From positions 2,942,615 to 3,006,614 of the forward strand of contig CM060851.1 in NCBI GenBank assembly GCA_030737835.1: a DNA stretch of 64,000 nt. Direction: 5' to 3'. Origin of the DNA: Acorus gramineus (Eukaryota; Streptophyta; Magnoliopsida; Acorales; Acoraceae). Shown here piece by piece: positions 25,052 through 38,257 of the stretch. Positions within the stretch are counted from its first letter, which is position 1. Each line of letters opens with the position of its first letter. The position numbers and the translations under genes were made by a program. Under the pieces are notes generated by a model. It was not told where the DNA came from. It saw only the letters and a program-made list of their open reading frames with translations, and did not search any database.

Positions 25052-28000
25052 TTCGATTTACTGATCAATCCCTAACAGTGAATGTCTAGCCGTGCAGGTT
25101 AGTTGAGCAGATTCTATTAACAAGAAATTTAGTCTGCTCCCATTATGCTTATGTTACATTGAACTCTTTAGAGGTAAAAATGCTTTTGCTTATATGATTA
25201 CTCTGAATCATGCAGACAGTTCAGCATAATGCTTATGATCAAGACCCATATGCAAAGGAATTTGGGATCAAAATCAGTGAGAAATTAGCTTCCGTTGAGG
25301 CTCGAATACTTCCTGCTCCCTGGGTAGTATATTGAACCATGGAGAATGATGGTTGAATTTATAATTATTTTGATTAGTTTCTTTGTTGAAATCTCATATG
25401 TTATATTTTGTGTCTGATACAGCTCAAATATCATGAGACTGGGAAGGAAAAAGACTGTTTGCCTCAAGTTGGTCAGTGGAATATGATGAACAAGGTAATT
25501 TACTTTGCACTGGATGCATGAACTAATAAACTGTGCTACACATCATATGAATTTCTTTTATTTGGTTGTGTTCTTCAATTTTTGTCTTCCATTATAGTTC
25601 AGGATTGACCCCGTGACACACAGGTTACAAGTGTTTTACAACTAAGAGGTCTTGATTTGATACATTTTACAATGTTAGAAATAATACAATCTATTTAGTA
25701 TCTTTGTCCAAGCCAAGATTTTTCTTGACCTCTCCATCATAGGCTTAGATTCATGTATAAACAGTCCCAGGACATCCCTGGCTGAATTGTGCATTTTGCT
25801 TGGCATGCATGGGTATTGGAAAGATGTATGAAAACTCTACTTTCTGAAACTTTCTGATGGAGTGCTTGTTCACCTTTTGATTTGTTTATGCTCAGTTTCT
25901 CCCGACTTTTTTGAGCAGACTGAAATATAATAATCTGGCATCATTTTGTGTTCAATGTATCATGTAGATCTTCTAGAATCACCTGTAATACTGATAGTTC
26001 TTGCTTTCTTATAAAATTAGAAAATGATTAATGGGAGTACTGTCACTCGATGGGCATGCATCAACTTCTCGCGAAATGTTCAAGAGAGTGTCGCACGCGG
26101 ATTCTGTGATGAGCTGGTTCATATGTGTCGGATCTCTGGCATGGTAGACTTCTGGCTTCATTGTATTCTGTATTGTTTTCATTGTTAACATCGCTTTTGC
26201 ACATGCCAATAGTTTTTCGAAATAGCAACTCTCGGTATCTACCATTGAACCAAGATGGAAATGATTTTTCAATTGTAGGAGTTCAAGCCCGAACCTGTAA
26301 TTTCAATATGCACTGCAAAGCCTGAGCATGTAAAGAGATCTCTGAAACATGTCTACTACACATCGATGAATAAACTCAGGGGAAAGGAGTTAGAGCTACT
26401 TATTGCTGTATTGCCAGACAACAACGGTTCTTTGTATGGTATACAGAGCATTCGTAGAGTCCTGTAATACTTGTTTATATGAAAATTCTACATCTCAGAG
26501 TGTCACTATTTACTTCTTGTGCAGGCGATCTTAAAAGAATATGTGAAACCGATTTGGGGTTGATATCTCAATGTTGTCTCACAAAGCATGTTTTGAAGAT
26601 TAGCAAACAATACCTTGCCAATGTCTCCCTTAAAATCAATGTCAAGGTGAAAAATCTTCTAATATGTTAATATATACTATGTCAATTCATCCAAATGCAG
26701 GGTTTCATAGCATATTATGTCTCATTGCAGATGGGAGGAAGAAATACAGTTCTCTTGGATGCGGTCAGTCATAGAATACCACTGGTCTGCGACATACCAA
26801 CAATAATTTTTGGAGCAGATGTGACTCACCCAGAGAACAGAGAGGATGCTAGCCCTTCAATTGCTGCTGTAATTATCATATCGTAGTCCATTGATTGTGC
26901 AAGTTTTGTTTATAAATCGATTGGATATCTAAGTGGTGGTGATTGTTTTTGTAGGTAGTTGCTTCTCAAGACTGGCCCGAGATTACAAAATATGCAGGGC
27001 TTGTATCTGCTCAGGCTCACAGGCAAGAACTTATACAGGATCTATACAAAACATGGCAAGATCCAGTACAGGGCACAATAAGTGGTGGAATGATTCGGTA
27101 AATATCAAATTTTTACATCAAATCGTTGTGATTGATAATAGGCTGATCACGAGTCATATGATGTGTTCTAAAGGCATTAACTCCGTTTTTTCTTGTGAAG
27201 GGATCTATTGATTTCATTCCAAAAAGCAACTGGGCGGAAGCCTCTAAGGATTATTTTTTACAGGTAAACGTATTCATTTTCAAGGAGAAAATCCTTGCAT
27301 TTAATGCATGGGTATATTCAACAAATTTGCATCTAATATTGTGTGTATGGCATGATCAGAAGCGCATTGCATGGGTATGCATGCTGATTTCCTCTTATAA
27401 TTCTCCAAATGAAAAAATTGTTTTGATAGGGACGGAGTGAGTGAAGGGCAGTTCTACCAGGTCCTTCTTTATGAGCTTGATGCTATTAGAAAAGTAAGTG
27501 ATTGTTTGTCTGTGATCATTGTTTTGTTGTTGAAGTTTAATCCACCACAAAATCTGACATGGAAGAGCTTATAAGCAGTGTATTTATTTCTACAGGCTTG
27601 TGCATCTCTTGAACCGAATTACCAACCACCTGTGACTTTTGTTGTGGTTCAAAAGAGGCACCACACGAGATTGTTTGCTAGCAACCACAAGGATCGTAGC
27701 AGCACTGACAAGAGTGGCAATGTTTTACCTGGTAAACTCGCTTTCAGAAAAATCATTTGCTTTATTAAAGCTTCTAATAGGTCTTTGTTTTGTTGAAGAT
27801 AATTTTGTTTTATTTTATGTTTAGGCACAGTGGTTGACTCTAAAATTTGTCATCCCACGGAGTTCGACTTCTATCTATGTAGCCATGCTGGAATTCAGGT
27901 AGATAATTACACCTCATGTATATTTTCCATTAACATGGTGGCTGGTTTTCAAAATTAACACTCTTGGTTGAAATCACTTTCTTCTTTTCAAATATCTAAC

Positions 28001-29635
28001 ATTCACATTTGCTATCTCAGTGCATTGTTGATATTAATACTAAAGATTCTTAATTCTCCCCATACAAAATCAATTCAGGTTCCCCACCTCAGCCTGTAAA
28101 AAGTTTCTTCTATGATATCAGAGTAGAGAAACTGATGCTGTGCCGTCACATGTGACAATGCCAATAACCTAGTATATTGTTTAAAAATTTGGATTGTCCT
28201 CTTCAATGAAACTTTGATTCCCAAAGTAATGCAGTGATGTCAATAATTTGGAAAGTGAAATTGGAGGACTGCCACTGATGTGTGAAATAAAATTTACTGC
28301 CTTTTGGTCAAATTTTATTTCTTGGTCACATCACTTCCCAATATACTTTTATAGCACAATGGAATTTAATGACTGGAGATTGCAATACTCATGTTAATGA
28401 CTGAATTGTGAATCCAAGCCAAATCAATTGATGGAACCTAACTGTTGATAGTGAATGCTTGAAATTAGGTGACCATCTACATTGTGACAGATTGCCAGGT
28501 AGCTCTTCTGAATCTGAAAATTGTTCTCCTCAACTTTTTTTTTTTTTTTTATTTCCTGTTCTGGGCTGCATTCCTTTGTTTTTTAATGCGTTAATGCAAC
28601 TCTTGTTATGTGTATACATATTTGTTATGTGTAATATTTGTGTGTATAGAAGAAATGAACTGTGGTTTGTACACAAATTTGACTGACATTTGTGACAGGG
28701 AACGAGCCGCCCTGCCCATTATCATGTTATATGGGATGAGAACAACTTCACTGCTGATGGAATGCAGTCACTGACGAACAATCTCTGTTATACGTATGTA
28801 GAAAATCTTCATAGCTTCCGGTCATTGAAAAGCTTGTTATATCTTACTATGCCCCACTTAATATACAGGTACGCCAGATGCACACGCTCTGTCTCTGTAG
28901 GTATGCCCTGAACCATTCTTTACACTTTGGTCTTTGCTTGGTTTTTCTTCCACAATAATTTATTTTTCTTCAATGTAGAGGATGCAAATTGCAAATTTAT
29001 CAATGTATCAAGAGATATCATGTCTGCCAGTGGTCATTAAATCATTGCCATTAATTATGCATATTTTTCATGGATGTTGTTGCTAGAGAAAATGAGTTTC
29101 ATTACTTATTTACCTTATTCTTTATTAACTTTTGGTGGGCAAGCGTCTTTCTTTTTAATGTTTTTTTCTAGTTAAATCTTATCCTATCAGCGATCGTAAA
29201 ACTTTGAACTCAGGAACCGCTGAATGAAGAAGTATATCTTTATCAATCTGCCAAAAGGTTCATTCATGTTCAACGAAGAAGGGGTATCCCTCAATAATAT
29301 ATACACATTATTAATACATGGTGCTTTAACAGGAACAATAACATGGTTATCATATGGATCAAGTTTATATTCTTAATTTTGTCAAGAGTTTCCAACAAAA
29401 CTTGCAGATCAGCTTTGTAAGCTTAATGTATCAAGCAAAATCGTCCATTGTTTCTGGTGTTTCCCATGCAGTTCCACCAGCATATTATGCGCACTTGGCA
29501 GCGTTTCGAGCTCGATTTTACGTGGAACCCGTGTTGGGCGAGAATGGCTCGCCAGCGCAAACTGCTTGCATGGCTGAAGTCCGGCCATTGCCCGCCCTTA
29601 AAGAAAATGTGAAGAAGGTGATGTTCTACTGTTAG
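22724..29635 (+). CDS. AGO10: Argonaute, AGO10/PINHEAD-like, 22 coding exons
   Basis: Small-RNA-guided silencing protein; AGO10 is known for binding miR165/166 in meristems. Exons: 22724-23149, 23262-23470, 23590-23736, 23834-23967, 24084-24193, 24304-24410, 24670-24805, 24885-25001, 25216-25323, 25423-25494, 26021-26143, 26279-26438, 26525-26646, 26731-26868, 26955-27097, 27201-27263, 27430-27493, 27596-27731, 27825-27898, 28699-28793, 28869-28900, 29472-29635. All GT-AG and in frame, giving 959 residues. The start [19 protein letters not shown] matches the AGO10 N-terminus. A basic stretch ([11 protein letters not shown], about 59-71) follows. PAZ is about 306-425, MID about 500-605 ([17 protein letters not shown] at its end) and PIWI about 606-930. 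The slicer residues are present: Asp687 (GADVTHP), Glu728 (HRQELIQDL), Asp773 (YRDGVSEGQ) and a His in PAHYHV (870-872). It ends VMFYC as family members do. The region after the basic stretch differs from typical AGO10, and the exon 3 acceptor choice is slightly uncertain. Confidence 0.93.
25009..25050. repeat. (TC)n(TA)n microsatellite beside the exon 8 donor of AGO10-like
   Basis: About ten TC units run straight into about eleven TA units, starting 7 bases after the GT of the exon 8 donor (exon end 25001). Confidence 0.9.
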
Positions 29636-30010
29636 GGAGAGGTTTTACAATAGCCAATCCTCTCATTTTCCTCTGTAAATTTGTATCTTATGTGAAAGTA
29701 TGAACCCATGCTTTTAACAACTGCCATATGTGTTTCTATGTCAATGCACAATGTTCTGCATGTTTGTTTCTGTGTTGAGGCCCCTTGATCGACGCGAGCA
29801 TGTGAAGGCGTGCCTCATGATCTCGTCGTTACATGTAACCATCAGCCAACCTGGCTGTTGTGGTTTCTTTTGTACAGTTGGTGGTCCTCATTGTTACAAT
29901 TGTGATGGTCCACCATTTCCAACTCCCAGTTATTCTCTTTGTAGGGCAGAAGATAGCATTGAAAGTGTCTGCTTCTGCCAATTGATATAAATAAATATGT
30001 TGATTGCCTT
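29636..30010 (+). other. 3' untranslated region of the AGO10-like gene
   Basis: After the stop codon the sequence stays at transcript-like composition. An AATAAA occurs at 29990-29995, placing a likely cleavage site shortly after 30005. Confidence 0.5.
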
Positions 30011-30515
30011 AACCCAAGATTCTGGGAAAAAAAACTAGGGATAGTCATTAGGAAAATGATACATTCAGCCCTAATTGCGGTCTCAATCGTAATTTACACC
30101 GTTTTTCTTCTTTTAAAAAAAAATCATGCACTCTTCTATTAAAGTGCATATTGTTGATGTGAATATTAAGATATAATAGTTATTTTTTTTTTTGAAATAA
30201 TGAAAAAAAAAATGTCATACACGTAGAATTTCATACACTATTATAATATAGTATATACTATGTTATCATAGTTTAAGGGGTTACAAAATAGATCAAGTGT
30301 ATTAGCGTTCATGGTCATTAATGTAGTCACTTTTGCAGTTTCAACACGTTTTGATTTTATTTTTTGAAGGTGTATATTTGTCTAATAAAATTTATACTCA
30401 AGTGCATTAAATGCATATCTTCTTTCATATATTTTTTAATGTATATACTCAGTTATGAAATCATTTCATATCCAGTTTGGACTTTAGGAATGAAGTGTGG
30501 TTGAATTCGTTTTTC

Positions 30516-31217
30516 AAGGAAAAATATATATAACCTTTTAAAAATTTGCTTATATCCATATCAACTCCGCTTTAAAAAAAAAAATCCATATAACCCCTTA
30601 TTATTTATGTTATATTGATATACCGCCCATGCTATTAATATCTTTAAACTAGGGTGTTGTTAATATAATCACACATGGTTAAATTATATTTTTACCCTCG
30701 TCATTTTCACCCACACTTAATTAAAAAATGCACAAAATCCTCTAAAAGTTTGCGAATATTTATATTGACCGCTTATATTTCTAAATGTTCATATATTTTC
30801 TCACGGATAAAGATTTAAGCCTTTGAGTTTGTTTTCTACTAAAATTTAATGAATATTTTTTGTAAATTTATTTTCTATCAAATTTCAAGAAATATTCTGG
30901 GTATTTTTATCCATCTAAAGATATTGCAAATGCGTTTATCTAAATAATTTCATGAGATTTAAGACAAATTCAATATAATCCCTCTAAATGATCAAATGCC
31001 ATTCGTAAAAAAAAAAAAATCCCATCGTGTTTCTTTCTCAATGTGTTAAAAATAAATTATTATTCATTATCATGTTAACCACACACAAGTTTGAACTGGA
31101 TAATGGTAGGGGGTGGTATAAATTAAACACATAATTTCAGGGGGTTATAAGGATATTTTGAAAAATGAGAGGTGAATATGTATATTCACAATCTTTCAAG
31201 GGGTTATATGAATATAT
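30516..31217. repeat. Inverted-repeat element, CCATATAACCCC family, copy 1
   Basis: The left arm holds AATCCATATAACCCCTTA and the right arm its inverse (CAAGGGGTTATATGAATAT). The arms are imperfect and long, and the middle is unrelated AT-rich DNA. The borders are approximate. Confidence 0.5.
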
Positions 31218-31223
31218 GTTATT

Positions 31224-31768
31224 GGAAAAATCTATAAAACCCCATGCAATCTTCTTGGTATCCATATAACCCCCTGTAATCTCAATATATCCATATAACC
31301 CCCTGTAAATACACAATAAATGCAAATAACCCCCCGCGGTTAAAATTTTTTTAACAGAATTGGAATATTTCAGACATATTGCGTTATCTAAACCATGGTT
31401 AATAAATATTTCAGACATATTTCGTTATCTAAACCATGGTTAATAACTAAACCATGGTTAATAAAAATTCTTTTGAAGCATATGCATTGTTAATGTGAAC
31501 ATATGCGTCGTTAATTTTCTATCGACGCATATAGGGCTGGAGTTGGGGCTGGAAACGGATCTAGGTGTAACAACGCCCATATTATTAAGATGATGTTAAG
31601 TAACGAAATATTCTACCAATATTCTTCCTAAATTGATGATAATTTAACTCAAGGAGTTTTTTGTTTAACCATGGAAACTTTCACGGGGTTATATAGATTT
31701 TCAGAAAAAACAGGGAGTGGTAAGGATATTAGTGAACTTTTATTGGGGTTATATGCAATTTCCCCTTT
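31224..31768. repeat. Inverted-repeat element, CCATATAACCCC family, copy 2
   Basis: It starts GGAAAAATCTATAAAACCCC with three spaced TATAACCCCC-like tracts. It ends in the inverse, GGGGTTATATAGATTTTC, then GGGGTTATATGCAATTTCCC. The interior contains a 40-bp tandem duplication at about 31365-31445 (GTTATCTAAACCATGG in each unit). It also contains a fragment of the GTTACACC MITE family ending near 31574, so it looks like a nested insertion. Confidence 0.55.
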
Positions 31769-31820
31769 ACCGAGAATCATTTTACCATTAATAATTTTAC
31801 CAGGAATCCAGATTTCATAG

Positions 31821-32397
31821 ACTGTTTGGTTTACTAATAGATTCTGTCAAAAAAATCACTTTCTATTGTTTGATTCACACATAAAAAATAATAAAAGAAT
31901 TTGGTTTAAATGTCTAAAATACTTTTACTATTATATATCTACTTATAAAATTTATTTCTTTACATATATCAAAATTATTAAAAAAGAATATTTTTTTAAC
32001 AAATGCAAATAAATACAACAACTAATTATATAATTAAACACACAATAATAGTAATTTTTCTAAATTAGTTGAATATAAAGAGAAAAAAAAAAGAGGAGGC
32101 GGTGGGTAAAAAAAAGAGATGGGGCTATTTAAATTAGAAGGGATGTAGATAGTAATTTAATTAATTTGTAAATGGTATAATAATAATTTAATTTAAGATT
32201 TCTAGTTGGATTTGATATTACCACAAAAAGAATGGCAATTTAAATCCACTCTATTTTCCTACATGTCTTGATTTTAATTCCAGTGGGACCCACAATTACT
32301 ATCAAGATTACTACTAATCAACACTAGATTCTACATACTTTTCTGGTGATCTCACATATAATCAAAATCTATCCCAAAATAACACGAACCAAACAGT
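31821..32397. repeat. MITE with ACTGTTTGGTT inverted ends
   Basis: The left end ACTGTTTGGTTTACTAATAG is mirrored by AATAACACGAACCAAACAGT. The element is about 577 bp and non-coding. A degraded inverted relative lies at 1890-2160. No target duplication could be confirmed. Confidence 0.6.
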
Positions 32398-33426
32398 ACA
32401 TTGAGTATATTTTCATATCCAGTTTGGAAGAAAAATCAGCTTTTGCAAGAATTTGTATCTTGGTTTCCGGGCAAGAATTTGTATCTGTTTTTAGGACAGA
32501 TGGTAACTGATTCCCCTCCCTTTGGAAGATGTGAATGTAAATATCAAGGTCAAGAAATAAATCCTTAAGCTTCTCTTGGATAGTGATATAAATTATTCTG
32601 GGTGGCTAAATATTTCAGAATAAATAAGGGAGGAAATATTTTTTTTAAATAACTGTGTCTTTAATTATTTTTATTCAAAAATTAATAATAAAATTTTTGT
32701 TATGTGATTAACTATAGATAAACTGTGAGTAAAAGATGAATAAAATACATATAAATATTTATAAAAAGTGAACAATAAATTTCACATATTTATAAGAGGG
32801 GATGTTAGATTATTAGACATGTGAGTTTCTTTATATCAATAAAATAGATGGGATATGATAACATAATTATGAGGGAAACCTGAAATACTCACATATCCTG
32901 ATATAACTATATTCACATATCTCTTTAATTCAATCAGTATTTTGGGCTTATTCATCTTTATTCTAATCTATTTCACTTTTATTTTTCTACCTAAACATGT
33001 GTTAATTGTTTAATGGAGCTTATCTATAACATATACAATAATTGGGAAGAAAATGCTAATATACTAATGTACAATATCTATAATATATCTACTATTATAG
33101 TTTCTTCCAAAAGAAATTAAAAGTGCATCAAATACCAATTCTCTCAACAAAAGGACATTAGAAATAATGGAAGCCATGATGTGATAATTTTTTCACTGTA
33201 TTGGAAAAGTGCCTTCTTATATGATGAAGCAATGAACAAATAGAAATTCGGTATACAGTGTCAATCAATAACATAGGTACAGAATTGAAGAAAGAGAGAA
33301 TAATAATGAAAAAAAAAGTGTACCACTTGAACAATGAAACGTATGTACAAGTTCAACTTTATGAAAACTGATGTCACATATAACAATATTAAGGTACGTG
33401 ATGGAAAAATAAGACAAGACTTTTAA

Positions 33427-33880
33427 ACCCCTCATTGGATGGGAATAAAACGGGAATACATGTGGATAAGTGGAGATAAAGCAAAAAAAATATAATGTGT
33501 TTGGATGAGTGGGTATAACATGGTATAAGTATGATAGAATAAACTAGTATAAAATGGTATATGAATTCCAACCAACCTCTGAAATTAAAGTTATTCTAGG
33601 TTATTCCACCCAAAGAATATATGGGTCCACTGTCAAATCAACTGTCATCACCTCTTATAAATTACTTATTAAATCAACTATCATTATGTTTTCACCTTTT
33701 ATAAATCATTATCCACACTTTATTCACATTTTACTCAAACAACAATAACTTTATTATTAAGTTTTCCAACTAGAATAATCCAAAATACAACTAAACACAA
33801 AATCACTTTATCTTTATTTATACTAGAATAGTCATAAATATTAGAATAACTTAATTCTACATCCAAACGGATTCGGGAGT
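33427..33880. repeat. Inverted-repeat element related to the 39.5-kb copy
   Basis: The left end CCCCTCATTGGATGGGAATA pairs imperfectly with the right end CATCCAAACGGATTCGGGAG. The internal tract ATCAACTGTCATCACCTCTT is shared exactly with 39534-39883, as is CACTTTATTCACATTTTA. Both are non-autonomous relatives of one family. Confidence 0.6.
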
Positions 33881-34075
33881 TATTCTATAATGATGAATAA
33901 CATTATAAGTAGATGTTCTCCATCAACAGGAGGAGCTGTGCTTTTTTAAGCTTAATTAGAGGGGGAGAGATGTCACCATCTCTAGAGAAAATGTCATGGA
34001 GAAAATAAGCAATCTCAACCCCCACTTTATGATTCAATTTGGTTAGCCATGGGAAAGGAGCCAAAAAATTTAGAG

Positions 34076-34347
34076 TGTTGTTACACCTAGATCTATTTTC
34101 AGCCCTAATTCTAGTTTTATATGTGTTTATAGAAAAATAACAGAGCATATGCTCATGTTAACAAGATATATGTTTCGAAAGAATTTTTTTATATTTTCTA
34201 TAAATGCATCAATGTAATACATTAGAGTATATGTTTTATTATTTATAAAAATATATACCTAATTAGATGAGATATATTATTTCTAAAAAATTTAAAACAC
34301 ATGTAGAAAGGAATTAGGGCAGAAAATGGGGTTGTACGTAACATTAT
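34076..34347. repeat. MITE, GTTACACC family, well-preserved copy
   Basis: The left end TGTTGTTACACCTAGATCTA then TTTTCAGCCCTAATTC is mirrored by GAATTAGGGCAGAAAATGGG then GTTGTACGTAACATTA, about 37 bp of imperfect inverted repeat on a 272-bp element. It is the best copy of the family also seen at 1336-1588 and 8955-9180. Confidence 0.7.
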
Positions 34348-37300
34348 TCAAAAGTTTATCTATAATGTGGGATTCCCCCAGTATGTGATTCTTTGACCTA
34401 TCAAACCTCAAATAACATTGCAATTTCAAAACTGCTCATGCCAAGTTAATAAATTCAAAGGCGTCTATAATAACTGTTTTTTTTTTCCCATGCAATTGTA
34501 AAATTGATTTATTTATTTATTAGTTTTTATTTATAGACTGGTGGGGTTCATAATTGAACAATGTATTTTTCAAAAATTTGACCGTAATTAAAATAAAAAG
34601 GAAGAACAAAAATGATAATTAACAAACTAAAATAATGCTTATTCATAAATTTTTAACCTATTGAATGATCATTTACACATTTTTTTTTGAGGAAGGAAAG
34701 ATAAATGAGGGGGTCGGAGAACTCATTAGAAAATGAGGAAATAAAGAAAAGAGTGTGTTGTTTCTCTATATATTTTAATGAAAAATGAGAATTTGGATTA
34801 GAGATGGTTTAAGAACATAAATAAAGCACATGACAAGGATAGTATATGGAAGTGAGTTAGCACTCATATGGGAACATATCAAACCCTATAAGGTTAAGGT
34901 GTCTTATGTCCTAATCATTAAAAGTTTCATATATGCACTAGACCCAACCTTACTCATACAGTGGAATCTTGTAAATCAATTGGTGACTCTTTTCGTTTCC
35001 CCTGCAGAACATCAACAGAAGTAGTGCACAAATTAACTATGTTATGTTCTCTGTGGTGAATTTCATGAAAATGAAACATTGTCATACATTTAATTTTGTC
35101 CCTCTTTTAATTTTTATATTGGATTTTAACTTATGAGATACTGCATTGTGGCTCCATGGTGAATTTGTTTGTATCTGAGAATTTTTTTATTTGTTGGGAA
35201 GATTTATTTTACAGAGATTTTTTATTATTATTATTGGGAAGATTGACAAATGATTTGTTGACATGAATTATGAGCTGGATTTATAAAATTTCATGTTTAG
35301 GTCTTAGGAGGAAATCTATTAGTTCAATTTGATCAAAGTAAATACTCATTTTCTTATTGCATGAAACAGTACAGAATTTCCATATACTACATAAATTTAA
35401 CCTTAATTTTTTACTATACTGTGGATGCTTGTTCAGGCCACTTAAAAAATTTTAGTCTGTTTCACTTGCCAAAAAAAAAATTTCTAGACTGTTTTAGTTA
35501 TACTACCAAGAGAAGTTCAGAAATCAAGAATTAGTGCTGAATTTTGAGTTATAAATATTATAAGACTTAAATCCCCATGGTCAGAAATAAAAAAGAAACA
35601 AACTAAGAAAGAATTGCAAACTATACAATGTAAGGAATTGTTCACATAAAGAGAAAAGATAGAATGACTTTTCAAAGAGGGTCTGATAATTGTCTTTGTA
35701 GATAACTGATGGATGAATAAACTGAGACTCATGGGTCACACACACACCCAAATAAAACAAGAAAAATGTTAGGGATACTCATTCTTGTGGCTTTTATCAT
35801 ACAGAGTTTTAAATTTTTTTGGAAGATGCATATTATTCTAATGTAATATATATAGAATTGAACATATTATTCATTTAACTTAATATATACTCTATTAGGA
35901 TTTCATGAATAACTTAAGAATAACTGAGTGTGTCATGCTCAAAAATAAATAAAATAACTACAACACATGTATTTGGAGTCTGAAATTCTTCAATTAATGA
36001 TGCCAATAAATAGTTCCCATCAGTTTTAAAAACAATTAAAAGCCAGTCTATAGTAGGTGAGATAGGTTTGCAGTTACAAAAGCACAGCATTTGTACACAA
36101 GTCATACATCCCCATCAGAAAATAAAGGCTCTCCTATATATATATATATATATTAAAAAAAGGCTGCAAAGAAGAATCTTTTCTACAAATTGGTTCATCT
36201 TTTCCTGTCAAGTCTTACTTTCAAACAAACACATCTTCTCACAAGTGCTTATACTCTCCCAACTTTCAAAAGCCATTTTGGTGATACAAAGGGGGTCAAC
36301 AAAATAACAAAATTGCCGTCATCAGAAGAGCCTTGAATTATTACCTATATAGAAAAACAAAACCAGTCCACCAAAGAAGTGAAACACATATATACAAACA
36401 CACAAAATCAGTTTCTAGTCATCACTGTGTCCTCCTCCATTGATTAGGTTGGTGGAGTCTCTTTGGAGGCATTTAGGGCAACCTTATGCACAAGGTGACA
36501 AAGTCCCCCAACAACCTAGAAAGAGAAAGAGAGATTTATAAGCACATAGCATCAAAAAATTGACTGTAGAGATGCAGTGTGAGGTGTCTCCTCCCCCCAC
36601 TTGGAGGAGATGAGATCCTTTTACACGAATATCATATGTGCATTAATCACAACATGTCATGTAGATGATGTAAAATTAATAAAATTGTGCATACATGATT
36701 TTTTAGTAAATACATACAAAATTTATGGATATTTCCATTAACCGTATATTTTTTTTTAAGGCAACTTCTGTGTTTTTAACATAGAGAATTTGCTCTCAGC
36801 TTGAAGGATGTTGTGTTGGAGAATTTTAGATAGAGAATTATCTTTGATAGAAATTAGAATTCTTGTGTGTGCTAACTAATGTGCACCATATAGATAACAC
36901 AAAACTATTTCAACATAAGTTGCAGTCAAAATAAAGACATTTGTATTAAAACGCAAGTATTGTATCACATCTGTGATATTATCTGATTGGCCAACATAAG
37001 GCTTATTTGTGTTTGTGGAAGCTAAGGATCCGGACTTGGTCAAAATGAAACTCTTCTTTTTTTAATTTCTTTCAAGTTATGCACACAAGTGAGGGTGGAC
37101 TTCTTTGTTTTGCTTTGTTTTGTTTTACTTCTTTTCTTTCCATAAGAGCTGAAAGCCATGTTTGATGACAATGGCTTTGATGAGGAAGTTTTCTCTGGTC
37201 CTTACAAAGGAGAGAGAAAAAACAACTGTTGAGAAAGCAGGGTCAGTGAATTTCATGTCATTCTTTGAAGGTACAACAAGCCTGACTTTGTTGAATTAAG

Positions 37301-37838
37301 CTTTAATGAATATCATTAGTTCATTTCATTAAATTACTCTCTCCCTCTCTAACTATATAAAGAGATTAGAGAAATGAATCAATGGAAACAAAGGTTTTAC
37401 ATCACACAAAGCTCAATCGAAACATGAAATGTTATGAATCAATTGTGGTTTTCAAGAGAACACGTGTGTGCGTGAGAGAGAGAGCAATTGAGTTCATGAA
37501 ATCAAAGTCTTGCTACACATAGCTTAATTGGTGAGATGTTAAATTCTTTGAATTGATTGTGTTCATCAGTTGGGGAATTGAATCAAGTCATATGGGTGAG
37601 TGAGTGAGTGATGATGATGCTGATGGAAAGAATGGAGAGGGGAGGGGAGGTGAATTAATGAAATCAAAATTCTACCATACATATATAAAATGCTATGGAT
37701 TGACTGTGTTATAGTACCTAATTGAATCAGTGAAACGAAAGTTCTACTACACCACAAAAGTTCTACTACACAAATCCCAATTTAGATGTTGAAAGCTGCA
37801 TAGATCATGTTCATGCATGAATTGTGTGTGTGTGTGTC

Positions 37839-37839
<1 letters not shown>

Positions 37840-37874
<35 letters not shown>
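37840..37874. repeat. (GA)n microsatellite
   Basis: About seventeen GA units follow a short GT run (37824-37837). The tract lies inside the inferred MIR167 host-transcript span. Confidence 0.95.
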
Positions 37875-37876
<2 letters not shown>

Positions 37877-38185
37877 CAGTCTTCTAGAGTCAAAAACTCT
37901 GTGAACAAGAAATCATACACAGCTTATCACATTTGCCAAACAAATCTTATACTATAACTATATAAGAACTTATGTTATGAAAAAAAAAATTCCTGTTTTG
38001 AAGCAAATTTGCCAAACAAATCTTGTACTAGAAAGATCAACAACATTTACAACATGAACAACAAGCATCCATCAAAATGAAATCTGTTGGTATGTCCACA
38101 TGCAGCACAGTCTCCCCAACCTTTCATCAAATTTTGTCTGAACTTGAATTCCCTCTGAAAAGAACAAAAAATTTAGATGATACAT

Positions 38186-38257
38186 CCCCCCCCCCCCCCA
38201 AAGGATCACCTACAGAGAAATAATTTATATGTGAAGGTTGGGGGGGGGGGCGGGGGG
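38186..38257. repeat. C14 tract facing a G11-C-G6 tract
   Basis: Fourteen C residues (38186-38199) are followed about 40 bases later by eleven G, one C and six G (38240-38257). The two runs are complementary and could pair as a GC stem on either strand. Confidence 0.85.

Larger units (their letters stand above)
30011..36395. other. Transposon-dense intergenic DNA, no gene found
   Basis: It contains two neighbouring CCATATAACCCC-family elements (30516-31217 and 31224-31768), a MITE at 31821-32397, a longer inverted-repeat element at 33427-33880 and a GTTACACC MITE at 34076-34347. The rest is AT-rich and shows no recognisable coding sequence. Short open frames here have no family features. Confidence 0.6.

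Noticed and set aside
37232-37252. Tract similar to miR164 (GAGAAAGCAGGGTCAGTGAA)
   Set aside because: Too many differences from miR164 and no pairing arm nearby.
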